From Clostridia bacterium (GTDB lineage: Bacteria; Bacillota; Clostridia; Christensenellales; CAG-138): a stretch of DNA of 64,000 bases. Position numbers and translations under genes: made by a program. The notes below the pieces were generated by a model that saw only the letters and a list, made by a program, of their open reading frames with translations, ran no database searches and was not told the origin of the DNA. The DNA is taken from positions 567,476 to 631,475 of the forward strand of contig JAFWOT010000012.1 in NCBI GenBank assembly GCA_017509785.1, read 5' to 3'. Shown here in pieces: positions 1 to 8,418 of the stretch (position 1 is its first letter; every line of letters begins with the position of its first letter).

Positions 1-401
1 TCGTGGGTGATGAGCTCGGCGGAGGCGATCTCGCTGTTCCCGTAAACGACGGAGACGCCTTTATCCGTCATATCGGCAGCGGAATGGAGGGTGTTGAGCT
101 GGGCGTTGTCTATGAACGAAAGGCCGATGAACGCGATGACGGCGATTATCGTACCGACGACTATGAACGGCGTCCTTTTGCCGTATTTCGACCTGCACTT
201 ATCGGAGATCGCGCCGAAGATCGGCAGCATGAAGAGAGCCAGAATATTGTCGAGCGCCATTATCACTCCCGACCAGCCCTGCGCCATGCCGAATTTATCA
301 GTCAGTATCTTGGGGATGATGTTGTCGTACGCCTGCCAGAAGGCGCAGATGAGGAAGAACGCGAACCCGACGCATATGGTGCGCCAATAGTTGAGCTTCA
401 T
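1..401 (-). CDS. MFS transporter, N-terminal part (gene runs off the left edge)
   Basis: Reading leftward from the ATG at 399-401, about 133 codons are present before the window edge cuts the gene. The protein opens MKLNYWRTICVGFAFFLICA, a first membrane helix, followed by a second helix and the loop LPIFGAISDKCRSKYGKRTP, which matches the motif between helices 2 and 3 of major facilitator transporters (G-x-x-x-D-(R/K)-x-G-(R/K)-(R/K)), best fitting the SLC45/GPH-like sugar-cation branch. A third helix follows (FIVVGTIIAVIAFIGLSF), then a longer loop. The substrate cannot be told from this part. AAGGG lies about 8 bases before the start. A promoter at 524-552 would give a leader of roughly 115 bases. 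Confidence 0.85.
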   Translation of the reverse strand, partial: MKLNYWRTICVGFAFFLICAFWQAYDNIIPKILTDKFGMAQGWSGVIMALDNILALFMLPIFGAISDKCRSKYGKRTPFIVVGTIIAVIAFIGLSFIDNAQLNTLHSAADMTDKGVSVVYGNSEIASAELITH

Positions 402-523
402 AGCGATGACCCTTCGCCCCTGCCCCACAGGGGCTTCCTTTCAGATAATAATGAAGGTTTTGCGCCGACAGGCCGCATGCCCGCCCGCTCGGAAGGCACG
501 TTCACGAAAAACGGCTCGGTGCT

Positions 524-552
524 ATTTTAGCATATATTCAGACGAAATACAA
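524..552 (-). promoter_or_regulatory. Promoter for the MFS transporter gene
   Basis: On the minus strand TTGTAT (547-552) and TAAAAT (524-529) are separated by 17 bases; a TGC just before the -10 may help. The leader down to the start at 401 contains a small GC-rich hairpin (GCCCC-TGT-GGGGC) near 420-435. The stretch 402-587 holds no gene. Confidence 0.6.
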
Positions 553-587
553 CAAATAAAGCTCGGCGCGAGGGCATAAAAGAGCAT

Positions 588-615
588 AAAAAAGGAGCTC
601 CCGCGAGGGAGCTCC
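588..615 (-). terminator. Intrinsic terminator of the dockerin protease gene
   Basis: Perfect hairpin GGAGCTCCC-TCGC-GGGAGCTCC at 594-615 (minus-strand reading) followed by six T residues (588-593), 14 bases after the stop codon of the protease gene. Confidence 0.9.
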
Positions 616-629
616 GGATGCGTTCTCAA

Positions 630-3143
630 TTACATGAGACCGAATATGGCGGAGAGGTCGGACGAATCGAGCGAACCGTTGCCGCTCGCATCGGCGTTCA
701 CAATACCCTGCTCGGAGAGCTGACCCTTGCCGAGGAGGTAGGCGGACAGAGCGGAGATATCGCCCATGTCGACCTTGCCGTCGCAGTTGACGTCGCCGAG
801 GAGGGAGACTTCGATCTGGTTCTCGGTGTAGGTCGCGGTGACGATGAGGTCACTCGTCACGTTGTTGAACGCGACGTCCCAACCGGCGAAGGTGTAGCCC
901 TCGCGGGTGGGATCCGCGGGCGCGGTCGCCGCGGAGCCGTGCTCAACGGTCTGGGTCGAAAGGACAGTGCCGTCCCAATCCTTGAATGTGACGGTGTAGG
1001 TGTTGATGGCGTACTGCGCGGTTACCACGAGATCGGAAGTAACGTTGTTGAAGGCGACGTCCCAGCCGGTGAAGGTGTAGCCCTCGCGGGTGGGATCGGC
1101 GGGCGCGATGGCGGCCGTGCCTTCCTCAACGGTCTGGGTAGCGAGAACGGCGCCGTCCCAATCCTTGAAGGTCACAGTGTAGTAGGTGGGCTCGACCGCG
1201 GGAGCAGTCATCGAGTAGAGCTGAACGTAGCTGTTGGTGGGAACGTTCGAGGTGACTCCCATCAGGTTGAGGCTGCCGTTGGTGTAGTACTGGGCATACC
1301 TGGTGGTGGAAGTGTAGGTGTAGAGGGTATGCGCGTCGGCGTCATAAGTCCAGGTGAAGTTATTGTTGGTGCCGGGATACAGGTCGGGATAGCTGGTTCC
1401 GCTGTAGGCCTGGAGATAGTAGCCGGACTGATAGCCGCTCGTGATGAGGCCGGTGCCTTCGGACTGGAACACCCATGTGCAGTAATCGAGGTCGTCCGCG
1501 TTGCCGGAGACGCCGATGACGTTCTGACCGTTCATCGTGGCGGGAGCGGTGTAGCCGTAGTAGTTGTAGCTGATGCTGTTGTAATAGTGGTTGCTCGCGG
1601 AGACGTTGTAGTTGACCGCAAGGTAGGTGACGCCGTCAACGACGAAGCCGATGAGGTACTCCTCGCCGGGAACGATCGTGTCGGCGGGATACCACTGGGG
1701 AGCTTCGGTGACGTTGATGGTGATGCTCTTCGTCATGACGGTCTTGCTCTCGTCGGTGACGGTGGCGGTCAGCGTGGTAGCGCCGGGAGCGACGCCGGTG
1801 ACGGTCGCGGACTTGCCGTTCGCGGCGGGAGTCACCGTCGCGACGGAGGAGTCGGCAACGGACCACTCAACGGTGTAGGTATTGGCGTTGGAGGGGTTGG
1901 CAACGATCTTGACGCCCGTGCTCTTGCCCTGCGCGACGGTCGCGGAGGTGATCACGGTGCCGGCGTTGTTGGCGATATCGAAGGATTCGAGCGCGATGGG
2001 ATCCTGAGAGAAGAGCGTCCAATCGCAGTTGACGGTCTGGGTACCGTCGGGGTTGGAGGGGAACGCGTCAACAGCGCTCATCACGATGGGCCATGCCGCG
2101 CCGGAGCTGCTGGAATAAGCGGGATCCCAGTTGCCGTGGGTGCTCTTCATGACGGCGATAGCATCGGCAACGGTGGCGCCGTTCTTCATCTGGGTCCAGA
2201 AGGTCTCCTCATACTCATAGTCGCCCGTGAAGGAGACGGACTGGGAGTAGCCGTAGACGCAGCCCGCGCCGGCGGCCAAGAGAGCCGTACCCGTGGTGCC
2301 CTGGCCTTCCTTCTTCATGCCCTGGCAGATGGCCATCCAAACGATACAGTTGGAAAGCGTGCCGGAAACGTGGTTCTGGATGTAGCGGCCGTCGATGCCG
2401 TAGAAGGAACCGCCGTTGTAAGCCCAGCCGTTAGTATAGTCGGTGGTGGTGAGGCCGGAGCTGGAATTGAGATCGAGATAAGAGGTGTTCTTGGAGTCGA
2501 TGCAGTTGCCGTGGGAGTCGTAGATGACGACGCCCTTGTTCGTATAGTTGGAAGCGATGGCGGGGCCGGTGGCCTCCATGTAGGAGAGGGTCGTCAGCGT
2601 GCCGCCGGTGGCAGCCGCGATGGAAGCGGCCTCGGTCTTGTACTGATCGGTAAAGGAGCTGTCAGAGCCGTAATAGGGGCCGACGAGGAGAACGTCGACT
2701 GCGCCCGCGCAGCCGCAGGAGCTCTTCGTGCTGTTGACGTTAGATACGACTCGCGAGGTGGTCTCGATTGCGAGATCCTTGTTCGTCTGCTTGGCGGGGG
2801 CCTTGGTGAAGTTCCTTACACGGTAGTTGTAACCGCCGACCATGCCGTCGGTCGTGAAGGAGAACTCGTTGTCGTTAAGGTCGGTGATGCTGCCCTTGTC
2901 GATGAGGGGGCAGTTCAAAGCCGCCTTGTAAACGGCATATACGACCTCGGCGCGGTTCGCGCCCTGTTCCATCATTTCGGCTTCCACAGCGTCAAGGACG
3001 GCCCATACGTCGTCCCAGCGCTTCATGCCGGCTGCCTCGTTTGCCTGATAAGCGGCTTCGGCCGCGAAGGACGATACGGGCAGGACTGCCAGTACCATCA
3101 GCGCGGCAAGAATGGCGGCAAAGAGCTTCTTGGTCTTAGTCAT
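630..3143 (-). CDS. Secreted clan-CD cysteine protease with Ig-like, InlB-like repeats and C-terminal dockerin
   Basis: An 837-residue exported protein. Residues 1-27 are a signal peptide (KKLFAAILAALMVLAVLPVSSFA). Residues about 145-345 resemble caspase-fold peptidases of the clostripain/gingipain type: His211 in VVIYDSHG and Cys273 in CIVWMAICQG sit at the ends of predicted core strands, as expected for the His-Cys dyad. Residues about 383-478 form a BIG2-type Ig domain (SVATVTPAANGKSATVTGVA). Residues about 655-775 hold two nearly identical InlB-type repeats (DPTREGYTF.GWDVAFNN). The last 60 residues are a type I dockerin with two calcium-loop copies (GDVNCDGKVDMGDIS and NADASGNGSLDSSDLS). 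It probably degrades proteins outside the cell and docks to a cohesin protein, none of which is in this window. GGAGG lies 9 bases before the ATG. The exact peptidase family is inferred. Confidence 0.87.
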   Translation of the reverse strand: MTKTKKLFAAILAALMVLAVLPVSSFAAEAAYQANEAAGMKRWDDVWAVLDAVEAEMMEQGANRAEVVYAVYKAALNCPLIDKGSITDLNDNEFSFTTDGMVGGYNYRVRNFTKAPAKQTNKDLAIETTSRVVSNVNSTKSSCGCAGAVDVLLVGPYYGSDSSFTDQYKTEAASIAAATGGTLTTLSYMEATGPAIASNYTNKGVVIYDSHGNCIDSKNTSYLDLNSSSGLTTTDYTNGWAYNGGSFYGIDGRYIQNHVSGTLSNCIVWMAICQGMKKEGQGTTGTALLAAGAGCVYGYSQSVSFTGDYEYEETFWTQMKNGATVADAIAVMKSTHGNWDPAYSSSSGAAWPIVMSAVDAFPSNPDGTQTVNCDWTLFSQDPIALESFDIANNAGTVITSATVAQGKSTGVKIVANPSNANTYTVEWSVADSSVATVTPAANGKSATVTGVAPGATTLTATVTDESKTVMTKSITINVTEAPQWYPADTIVPGEEYLIGFVVDGVTYLAVNYNVSASNHYYNSISYNYYGYTAPATMNGQNVIGVSGNADDLDYCTWVFQSEGTGLITSGYQSGYYLQAYSGTSYPDLYPGTNNNFTWTYDADAHTLYTYTSTTRYAQYYTNGSLNLMGVTSNVPTNSYVQLYSMTAPAVEPTYYTVTFKDWDGAVLATQTVEEGTAAIAPADPTREGYTFTGWDVAFNNVTSDLVVTAQYAINTYTVTFKDWDGTVLSTQTVEHGSAATAPADPTREGYTFAGWDVAFNNVTSDLIVTATYTENQIEVSLLGDVNCDGKVDMGDISALSAYLLGKGQLSEQGIVNADASGNGSLDSSDLSAIFGLM

Positions 3144-3195
3144 TTTCTTTCCTCCATTTGATTTCTTAGGCGCGAAACGCCTTTTGTCGCCCTTT

Positions 3196-3204
3196 ATTAT
3201 ACCA
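3196..3204 (-). promoter_or_regulatory. Extended -10 promoter of the protease gene
   Basis: TGGTATAAT (minus strand, 3196-3204) is a perfect extended -10 element about 50 bases before the start; no good -35 is present at 17 bases, as is usual for extended -10 promoters. Confidence 0.6.
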
Positions 3205-3327
3205 CTTTTTCACAAAATTTCCCGCTTTTTTACGCCGGGAAAAGGAACATTTTTGTGACAATTTTTTTGGACTGCAGGAGAAGGAGCCCGCTTTTTGTAA
3301 AGTTTCTGTAAAAAAAACGGCCCGGTG

Positions 3328-3356
3328 TTCACTTTTGCCCGCTTCGGTGGTATGAT
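3328..3356 (+). promoter_or_regulatory. Promoter of the ABC transporter gene
   Basis: TTCACT (3328-3333), 17-base spacer, TATGAT (3351-3356), 33 bases before the ATG at 3390. It diverges from the protease promoter; the region between them has no gene. Confidence 0.65.
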
Positions 3357-3389
3357 AAGCGAGTCAAAAAATACGATCGGAGCGACTAT

Positions 3390-6011
3390 ATGCTTGAACT
3401 GAAAGGTATTAAAAAGGATTACGTCTCGGGAAGCGAGACCGTACACGCATTAAAGGGCGTGGACATGGAGTTTTCACGGAGCGAATTCGCAGCCGTGCTC
3501 GGGCCTTCCGGCTGCGGAAAGACGACCCTGCTCAACATCATAGGCGGGCTCGACAGGTATTCGGAGGGGGATCTCATAATAAACGGGACCTCGACGAAGC
3601 TCTACCGCGACCGGGATTGGGACGCCTACCGCAACCACTCGATAGGCTTCGTATTCCAGAGCTACAACCTGATACCGCACCAGACGGTGCTTTCGAACGT
3701 CGAGCTCGCGCTGACGCTCTCCGGAGTATCGAAGGCGGAGCGCCGCCGCCGCGCCGAGGAAGCGCTCAAAAAGGTCGGCCTCGGGGATCAGCTCAGGAAG
3801 AAGCCGAACCAGCTTTCCGGCGGGCAGATGCAGCGCGTCGCCATCGCGAGGGCGCTCGTCAACGACCCGGATATAATCCTCGCCGACGAGCCGACGGGAG
3901 CGCTCGACTCGGAAACGAGCGTGCAGATAATGGAGCTTCTGCGGGAGGTCGCCTCCGAAAAGCTCATCATAATGGTGACCCACAATGCCGGTCTTGCGAA
4001 GAAGTACGCGACGAGGATAATCCGTCTGCTGGACGGGCGCGTCGTCTCGGAGGAGGAGAACACTCCCGAGTACAGCCCCGCCCCCCGCGCGGCGGAGGAG
4101 ACCGCGCCGGTTGAAAAGAAGCGCGGGCGAGTCTCGATGAGCTTCTTCACGGCGCTCTCCCTGAGCCTCAAAAACCTCATGACGAAAAAGGCGAGGACGA
4201 TACTCACGGCGTTCGCGGGCTCAATAGGCATTATAGGCATCGCGCTGATACTCTCCATCTCCGACGGGTTCCAGAACTATATCGACCGCGTTCAGGAGGA
4301 TACGCTCTCCAACTATCCGCTTTCGATCGAGGAGCAGGTAATGGATATGTCCTCGATATTCGAGAGGAGCGACCGCGACGCGCCCCCCGAGACGGAGCGC
4401 GAGGAGGGGCTCGTTTACTCGAACGGGCGCATGGCCGAGGGCGCCGAGATGATGACCTCCGGCAGGAAGACGAACGACCTCGCCTCCTTCAAGAAATATC
4501 TTGAGGGCGAGGGCGCGGGGCTGCTCGAAAACACCAACGGCGTGCGCTACACCTACGACGTGGATATTTACGTCTATAACAGGGGCGCCGTCGGCGGCAC
4601 GGCGCAGGCGAACCCCGGCGTCGTCTACGATAAGATGTTCGGGGAGAATTTCTCCGGCATGATGAGCTACACGCAGAGCATTCAGACCTTCGGCGAGATG
4701 ATAGACAACCCCGAACTGCTCGGCACGCAGTACGACGTGCTCGCGGGGCGCTGGCCCGAAAGCTATGACGAGGTAGTCATAGCCGTGGATAAATACAACA
4801 GGATAGGCGATTTTCAGCTCTACACCCTTGGCATAAGGGATCAGTCGAAGCTCGACGGGCTCATGTCCCGCGTGATGGAGGGCGATTATGAGAAGGACGA
4901 ACAGCTCGTTTTCACCTACGATGAGCTGATGGGGCTGAAGCTGCAATTCCTCCTCCCCACCGATTTTTACGAGGAAGGCGGGGACGGCCTCTGGCACGAC
5001 AGAAGGCTGACCGAGTCCATCGACGCGATACTCGACGAGAAGGGCACGGATCTCAAGGTCGTCGGGCTCATCCGCCCCAAGGAGGGAGCCTCCGCGACGG
5101 CGCTCTCCTCTACGGTATGCTACACCTCCGCCCTGACGGAACACGTCATAAACGGAGTCAACGGGAGCGGCATAGTCAGAGCCCAGCAGGCCGACCCGGA
5201 GACCGACGTATTTACCGGGCTCCCGTTCGGTTCTGAGGACCGCGTCCCGACGCGCGGGGAGATAGCGCAGTTCGTTTCGACGCTCCCCGAGGAGGAGCAG
5301 GCGCAGATACTGCCCTATTTCGATACGATGACGGACGAACAGCTCGTTGAACAGTTCGGGCCGAGGATGCGCGCGATGAGCGGCGGCTCGAGCTATGAGG
5401 GGAACCTCGCTCTTCTCGGAGTGAACGATCTTTCGGAACCCTCCGGGATAGTATTCTACCCCGTGGATTTCGAATCGAAGGACGCGATCAAAAACGAGAT
5501 CGACCGCTATAACGAGGAGGTCAAGGCCGCGGGCGAGGAGGACAAGGCCATCACCTACACCGATTACGTCGGCATACTGATGAGCTCCGTAAGCACCATA
5601 ATAAACGTCATCAGCTACGTGCTCATAGCCTTCGTCGCGGTGTCGCTCGTGGTGAGCTCCATCATGATAGGCGTCATCACGAACATCTCTGTACTGGAGC
5701 GCACGAAGGAGATCGGCGTGCTGCGCTCGATCGGCGCTTCGAAGAGGGATATTTCCCGCGTGTTCAATGCGGAGACGCTCATTATCGGGTTCATCTCCGG
5801 CGTGCTCGGGCTCGCGATCACGGAGCTGCTCATAATCCCCATCAACGCCATAATCTACAAGCTCGGAGGCATCGCCAACGTCGCCGCCCTCCCGTGGAAG
5901 GGCGCACTGATACTGCTTGGGATATCGATGCTGCTGACGCTCATCGCGGGGCTCATCCCCTCGAGAGCGGCGGCGAAGAAGGACCCCGTCGTGGCGCTGA
6001 GAACGGAGTAA
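3390..6011 (+). CDS. ABC transporter, ATPase and FtsX-type permease fused (MacB-like)
   Basis: An 873-residue membrane protein combining an ABC ATPase and a permease. The ATPase (residues 1-225) has Walker A GPSGCGKT (38-45), Q-loop Gln90, signature LSGGQ (142-146) and Walker B IILADE (162-167), closest to the LolD/MacB class. After a linker comes one membrane helix (about 263-285, [18 protein letters not shown]), a long extracytoplasmic part of about 430 residues, and three C-terminal helices with the FtsX-type motif [17 protein letters not shown]. Such mechanotransmission transporters export peptides, lipoproteins or antibiotics, or serve signalling; the substrate here is unknown. GGAG is 8 bases before the ATG. 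The gene stands alone with its own promoter and a shared terminator. Confidence 0.9.
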   Translation: MLELKGIKKDYVSGSETVHALKGVDMEFSRSEFAAVLGPSGCGKTTLLNIIGGLDRYSEGDLIINGTSTKLYRDRDWDAYRNHSIGFVFQSYNLIPHQTVLSNVELALTLSGVSKAERRRRAEEALKKVGLGDQLRKKPNQLSGGQMQRVAIARALVNDPDIILADEPTGALDSETSVQIMELLREVASEKLIIMVTHNAGLAKKYATRIIRLLDGRVVSEEENTPEYSPAPRAAEETAPVEKKRGRVSMSFFTALSLSLKNLMTKKARTILTAFAGSIGIIGIALILSISDGFQNYIDRVQEDTLSNYPLSIEEQVMDMSSIFERSDRDAPPETEREEGLVYSNGRMAEGAEMMTSGRKTNDLASFKKYLEGEGAGLLENTNGVRYTYDVDIYVYNRGAVGGTAQANPGVVYDKMFGENFSGMMSYTQSIQTFGEMIDNPELLGTQYDVLAGRWPESYDEVVIAVDKYNRIGDFQLYTLGIRDQSKLDGLMSRVMEGDYEKDEQLVFTYDELMGLKLQFLLPTDFYEEGGDGLWHDRRLTESIDAILDEKGTDLKVVGLIRPKEGASATALSSTVCYTSALTEHVINGVNGSGIVRAQQADPETDVFTGLPFGSEDRVPTRGEIAQFVSTLPEEEQAQILPYFDTMTDEQLVEQFGPRMRAMSGGSSYEGNLALLGVNDLSEPSGIVFYPVDFESKDAIKNEIDRYNEEVKAAGEEDKAITYTDYVGILMSSVSTIINVISYVLIAFVAVSLVVSSIMIGVITNISVLERTKEIGVLRSIGASKRDISRVFNAETLIIGFISGVLGLAITELLIIPINAIIYKLGGIANVAALPWKGALILLGISMLLTLIAGLIPSRAAAKKDPVVALRTE

Positions 6012-6013
6012 AA

Positions 6014-6036
6014 AATTACCGATCGGCAATTGGCAA
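6014..6036. repeat. Short intergenic element resembling 63696-63722
   Basis: The bases after the ABC stop codon (AAATTACCGATCGGCAATTG and onward) match, in reverse complement, the stretch at 63696-63722 (GCAAATTGCTGATCGCTGAT) at about four of five positions. Both lie just outside genes. This may be a degenerate interspersed repeat. Confidence 0.3.
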
Positions 6037-6062
6037 GGCCGGGCTTTTCGGCGAATATAAAA

Positions 6063-6084
6063 GGCATTTCCGGGCGGAAATGCC
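6063..6084. terminator. Bidirectional terminator between the ABC transporter and pncB
   Basis: Hairpin GGCATTTCC-GGGC-GGAAATGCC (6063-6084). The minus strand continues TTTTATA (for pncB) and the plus strand TTTGATCGTTTT (for the ABC gene), so it can end both convergent transcripts. Confidence 0.8.
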
Positions 6085-6101
6085 TTTGATCGTTTTCGGT
6101 C

Positions 6102-7307
6102 TCAGCTCTTCATCCCGCGCTGGCGTTCGAGCCTGAACGCGACGGAATTCTTCAGATACTGCATGTACTCGTTATCCTGCGACATGGATTTGCCCGGAGC
6201 GTCGGAGATCTTCGCGACGGGGCTGCCGTTGACGTACTGGAGCTTTATCACTATGTTGAGCGGCGTTTCGCAGGTATCGTTCGAGCAGAAGGTCCCTATG
6301 CCGAAGCTGACCCTGGTCTTATCCTTAAAATACTCGTAGAGCGCCTGTGCGCGGTCGAAATCGAGGCTGTCGCTGAAGAGGAGGAGCTTCGTCTTCGGGT
6401 CGACGCCGTAGCTCCTGTAATGGGCGATCATCTTCTCGCCCCACTCGTAGGGGTCGCCCGAATCGTGGCGGACGCCGTTGTAGTTGTTCACCATGGAGCG
6501 GTTGAAATCGAGCAGGAAGAGATCCGTCGTCAGCGTATCGGTGAGCGCCGTGCCGTTGTCGCCGCGGTACTCGTCATACCAATCCTGCATGGCGAAGTGG
6601 TTCGTGTAGGAGAGGGGGATCTCGTCGATGCCCTGATACATCTGCACGTATTCGTGGGCATAGGTGCCGATGGGCGTGAGATCGTATTTCCACGCGAGAT
6701 AGACGTTCGAGGTGCCGGCGCAGTTCTTCGTTTCACGGGCAAAGCGGCGGACGACCTCGTCCTCCCACTCGCGGGAGAGCCTCCTGCGGCAGCCGAACTC
6801 GGCGAAGCTGAACGTGTATTTGCCGGAATTGAAATCGGTGATCTTACGATCGAGCCTCTCCTTCGCGGAGGCGAGGAGCTTGTCGTAATCGTACTTCATG
6901 CGGAAGTAGACCTCGTTTATTATCTCGAGAAGGTATATCTCGAACTGCATGGCCGAGAAGAGCGGCCCGTCGACAACGACGTGCAGGGCGCCGTCCTCGT
7001 CGAGGCTGATGTTCACGTAATCGCGGATGGGGTGCCAAAGCCTGAGGAACTCCACATAGTCGTTCTTTATAAAGCGGATGGAGCGGAGATAATCGAGCTC
7101 CTCCTTGGTAAAACGCAGCGCGCAGAGGTGATCGACCTGAGCGTTGATCTCTTCAAGCATCTCCGGAGTGAATACCACGCCCTCGTTGCGGCACTTGAAA
7201 TAATACTGACCGCAGAGATCGGTGTGCTTGTGGAATATGACCTGATCCATGTTGAATTTATACAGGTCGGTATCGAGAAGGGAAACGACGATTGGCTGAA
7301 GCTTCAT
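6102..7307 (-). CDS. pncB: Nicotinate phosphoribosyltransferase
   Basis: A 401-residue protein of the usual PncB length. It joins nicotinate and PRPP, with ATP hydrolysis, to nicotinate mononucleotide in the Preiss-Handler route of NAD salvage. Family segments are clear: LLDTDLYKFNMDQVIFHKH at the N-terminus, the RHDSGDP loop, and LLFSDSLDFDRA plus SFGIGTFCSND for phosphate binding near the C-terminus. AAAGGAG lies 8 bases before the ATG. It is the last gene of a three-gene operon, 18 bases after pncA, which makes its substrate. The C-terminal extension of some PncB proteins is absent. Confidence 0.95.
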   Translation of the reverse strand: MKLQPIVVSLLDTDLYKFNMDQVIFHKHTDLCGQYYFKCRNEGVVFTPEMLEEINAQVDHLCALRFTKEELDYLRSIRFIKNDYVEFLRLWHPIRDYVNISLDEDGALHVVVDGPLFSAMQFEIYLLEIINEVYFRMKYDYDKLLASAKERLDRKITDFNSGKYTFSFAEFGCRRRLSREWEDEVVRRFARETKNCAGTSNVYLAWKYDLTPIGTYAHEYVQMYQGIDEIPLSYTNHFAMQDWYDEYRGDNGTALTDTLTTDLFLLDFNRSMVNNYNGVRHDSGDPYEWGEKMIAHYRSYGVDPKTKLLLFSDSLDFDRAQALYEYFKDKTRVSFGIGTFCSNDTCETPLNIVIKLQYVNGSPVAKISDAPGKSMSQDNEYMQYLKNSVAFRLERQRGMKS

Positions 7308-7325
7308 GATAAAGGCTCCTTTCGG

Positions 7326-7859
7326 TCATTCATTGTTTTTGATGGTTATCTGGCAGCTTGCCATGGTTTTAAGCGCGGCTTCGTGAAGGGCGGGCGTTAC
7401 CCCGGCGCAGGCGGAAGCGTCGACGGAGATCTCCGCTTCGGGGAAGCGGGCCTTTAGGAGCAGCGCGTTGCTGACGACGCAGACGTCGGTACAGAGACCG
7501 ATGAGCTCTATCTCATCGGGGTCGCCCCCGGCGGCACGGGCGATGAGCTCCGGAAGCTCAGCCGAACCGAACGAGGTCTTTTCGACGAACACCGCCCCCT
7601 TAGCCGAGAGGCGCTCCATTACGGGAGGCGCGGGTTCATGCCCGCGGGTCCCCTTTACGCAGTGCGGCACGGGGAGGAGCCTCCCCTCGCGCGTGAGGGG
7701 ATAGCGTTCATCGTGGGTGTCGAGCGTGGCGAAGACAAGTCCGTCAAAGCCCTCTATCACGCGGACGGCGGCGGGGACTATCGCCCTCGCCTCCGGCGTG
7801 CCGAGGGAGCCGTCGATAAAATCGTTCTGCAGATCCACGGCGACGAGTATCCTTTTCAT
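7326..7859 (-). CDS. pncA: Nicotinamidase, isochorismatase fold
   Basis: A 177-residue hydrolase that deamidates nicotinamide to nicotinate, the substrate of the next gene, pncB. The catalytic triad is visible: Asp9 in VAVDLQNDF, Lys94 in VEKTSF and Cys127 in CTDVCVVS. Asp47 and His49 (LDTHDE) and His66 (PVPHCVKGT) fit the metal site. The start at 7859 is chosen because GGAGG lies 7 bases before it and its ATG overlaps the stop codon of the preceding ferredoxin-like gene (ATGA), a sign of translational coupling. A longer reading from 7883 would overlap that gene without an SD site. Confidence 0.93.
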   Translation of the reverse strand: MKRILVAVDLQNDFIDGSLGTPEARAIVPAAVRVIEGFDGLVFATLDTHDERYPLTREGRLLPVPHCVKGTRGHEPAPPVMERLSAKGAVFVEKTSFGSAELPELIARAAGGDPDEIELIGLCTDVCVVSNALLLKARFPEAEISVDASACAGVTPALHEAALKTMASCQITIKNNE

Positions 7860-8269
7860 TCCGTTCCTCCTTTGGGGCTCCACGCAGCGGCGGCGCGGAC
7901 GAGCGCGTTTGCGGCGTTCGTTCTCTTGGGGATGACCTGTATCACTCGGGCGGCGCGGGGCTCATCCTCGCCGGGGAGGGTGAGCATGACCGTCCCGTCG
8001 ATCTCGGGAAGCTCCCCCGCGAAGGGGAAGGTGAATTCGAAGCTCCCGTCAAGGCGGTCCTTCAAAAGGAACACCGCCCCATCCGGGCAGACGGCGGCGC
8101 AGCCCCCGCAACCGACGCATTTCTTCGGATCGGAGAAGGGGAGTCCGTCCTCCCCCGCGCTTATCGCCGAAAACCCGCACGCCGGGGCGCAGAGCGCGCA
8201 ATCCCGCCGACGGCAGTCTATCACCGCGGCGCGGCCCAGTTTGAGTCTTTGCTTATCGGGAAGGATCAT
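7856..8269 (-). CDS. 4Fe-4S ferredoxin-like protein, first gene of the pnc operon
   Basis: A 137-residue protein with two cysteine clusters. The second is a classical 4Fe-4S motif (CVGCGGCAAVCPDGA, about residues 51-65); the first has altered spacing (C-x4-C-x2-C-x3-C in CRRRDCALCAPAC), which may hold another cluster. The remaining half has no motif I recognise (FPFAGELPEIDGTVML..., ...RAARVIQVIPKRTNAANALV). The ATG follows GGAGG, and the stop overlaps the pncA start. It is unexpected beside nicotinamide salvage; an electron carrier or a regulator of NAD redox balance is possible, but this is only context. Confidence 0.82.
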   Translation of the reverse strand: MILPDKQRLKLGRAAVIDCRRRDCALCAPACGFSAISAGEDGLPFSDPKKCVGCGGCAAVCPDGAVFLLKDRLDGSFEFTFPFAGELPEIDGTVMLTLPGEDEPRAARVIQVIPKRTNAANALVRAAAAWSPKGGTE

Positions 8270-8297
8270 GGTCAGTCCTCCTTCGTTTATTCATCGT

Positions 8298-8306
8298 ATT
8301 CTACCA
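8298..8306 (-). promoter_or_regulatory. Extended -10 promoter of the ferredoxin-pncA-pncB operon
   Basis: TGGTAGAAT on the minus strand (8298-8306), about 28 bases before the start at 8269, diverging from the glycosyltransferase promoter. Confidence 0.5.
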
Positions 8307-8359
8307 CCATTCGGAACGAAAATCCATATCCAATTCCGGAAAGGAGCCGTTTTTTTCAA

Positions 8360-8388
8360 TTGACTTGCGTGATATATCCTGTTATAAT
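8360..8388 (+). promoter_or_regulatory. Strong promoter of the glycosyltransferase gene
   Basis: TTGACT (8360-8365), 17 bases, TATAAT (8383-8388). Transcripts should begin near 8395, so the start codon must be the downstream ATG at 8419, which follows CGGAGG (8408-8413). Confidence 0.88.
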
Positions 8389-8418
8389 GACCGTGAAAGA
8401 AAACGATCGGAGGTCCCT

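Noticed and set aside
618..3161. An 847-codon open frame on the plus strand opposite the protease gene
   Set aside because: It mirrors the real minus-strand gene, has no SD or domain, and its residues are the Gly/Val/Asp-rich pattern that opposite strands of GC-rich genes give.
4221..6029. A 602-codon open frame opposite the ABC transporter gene
   Set aside because: Shadow of the fused ATPase-permease gene; composition (Arg, His, Tyr, Asp rich) is not that of a real protein.
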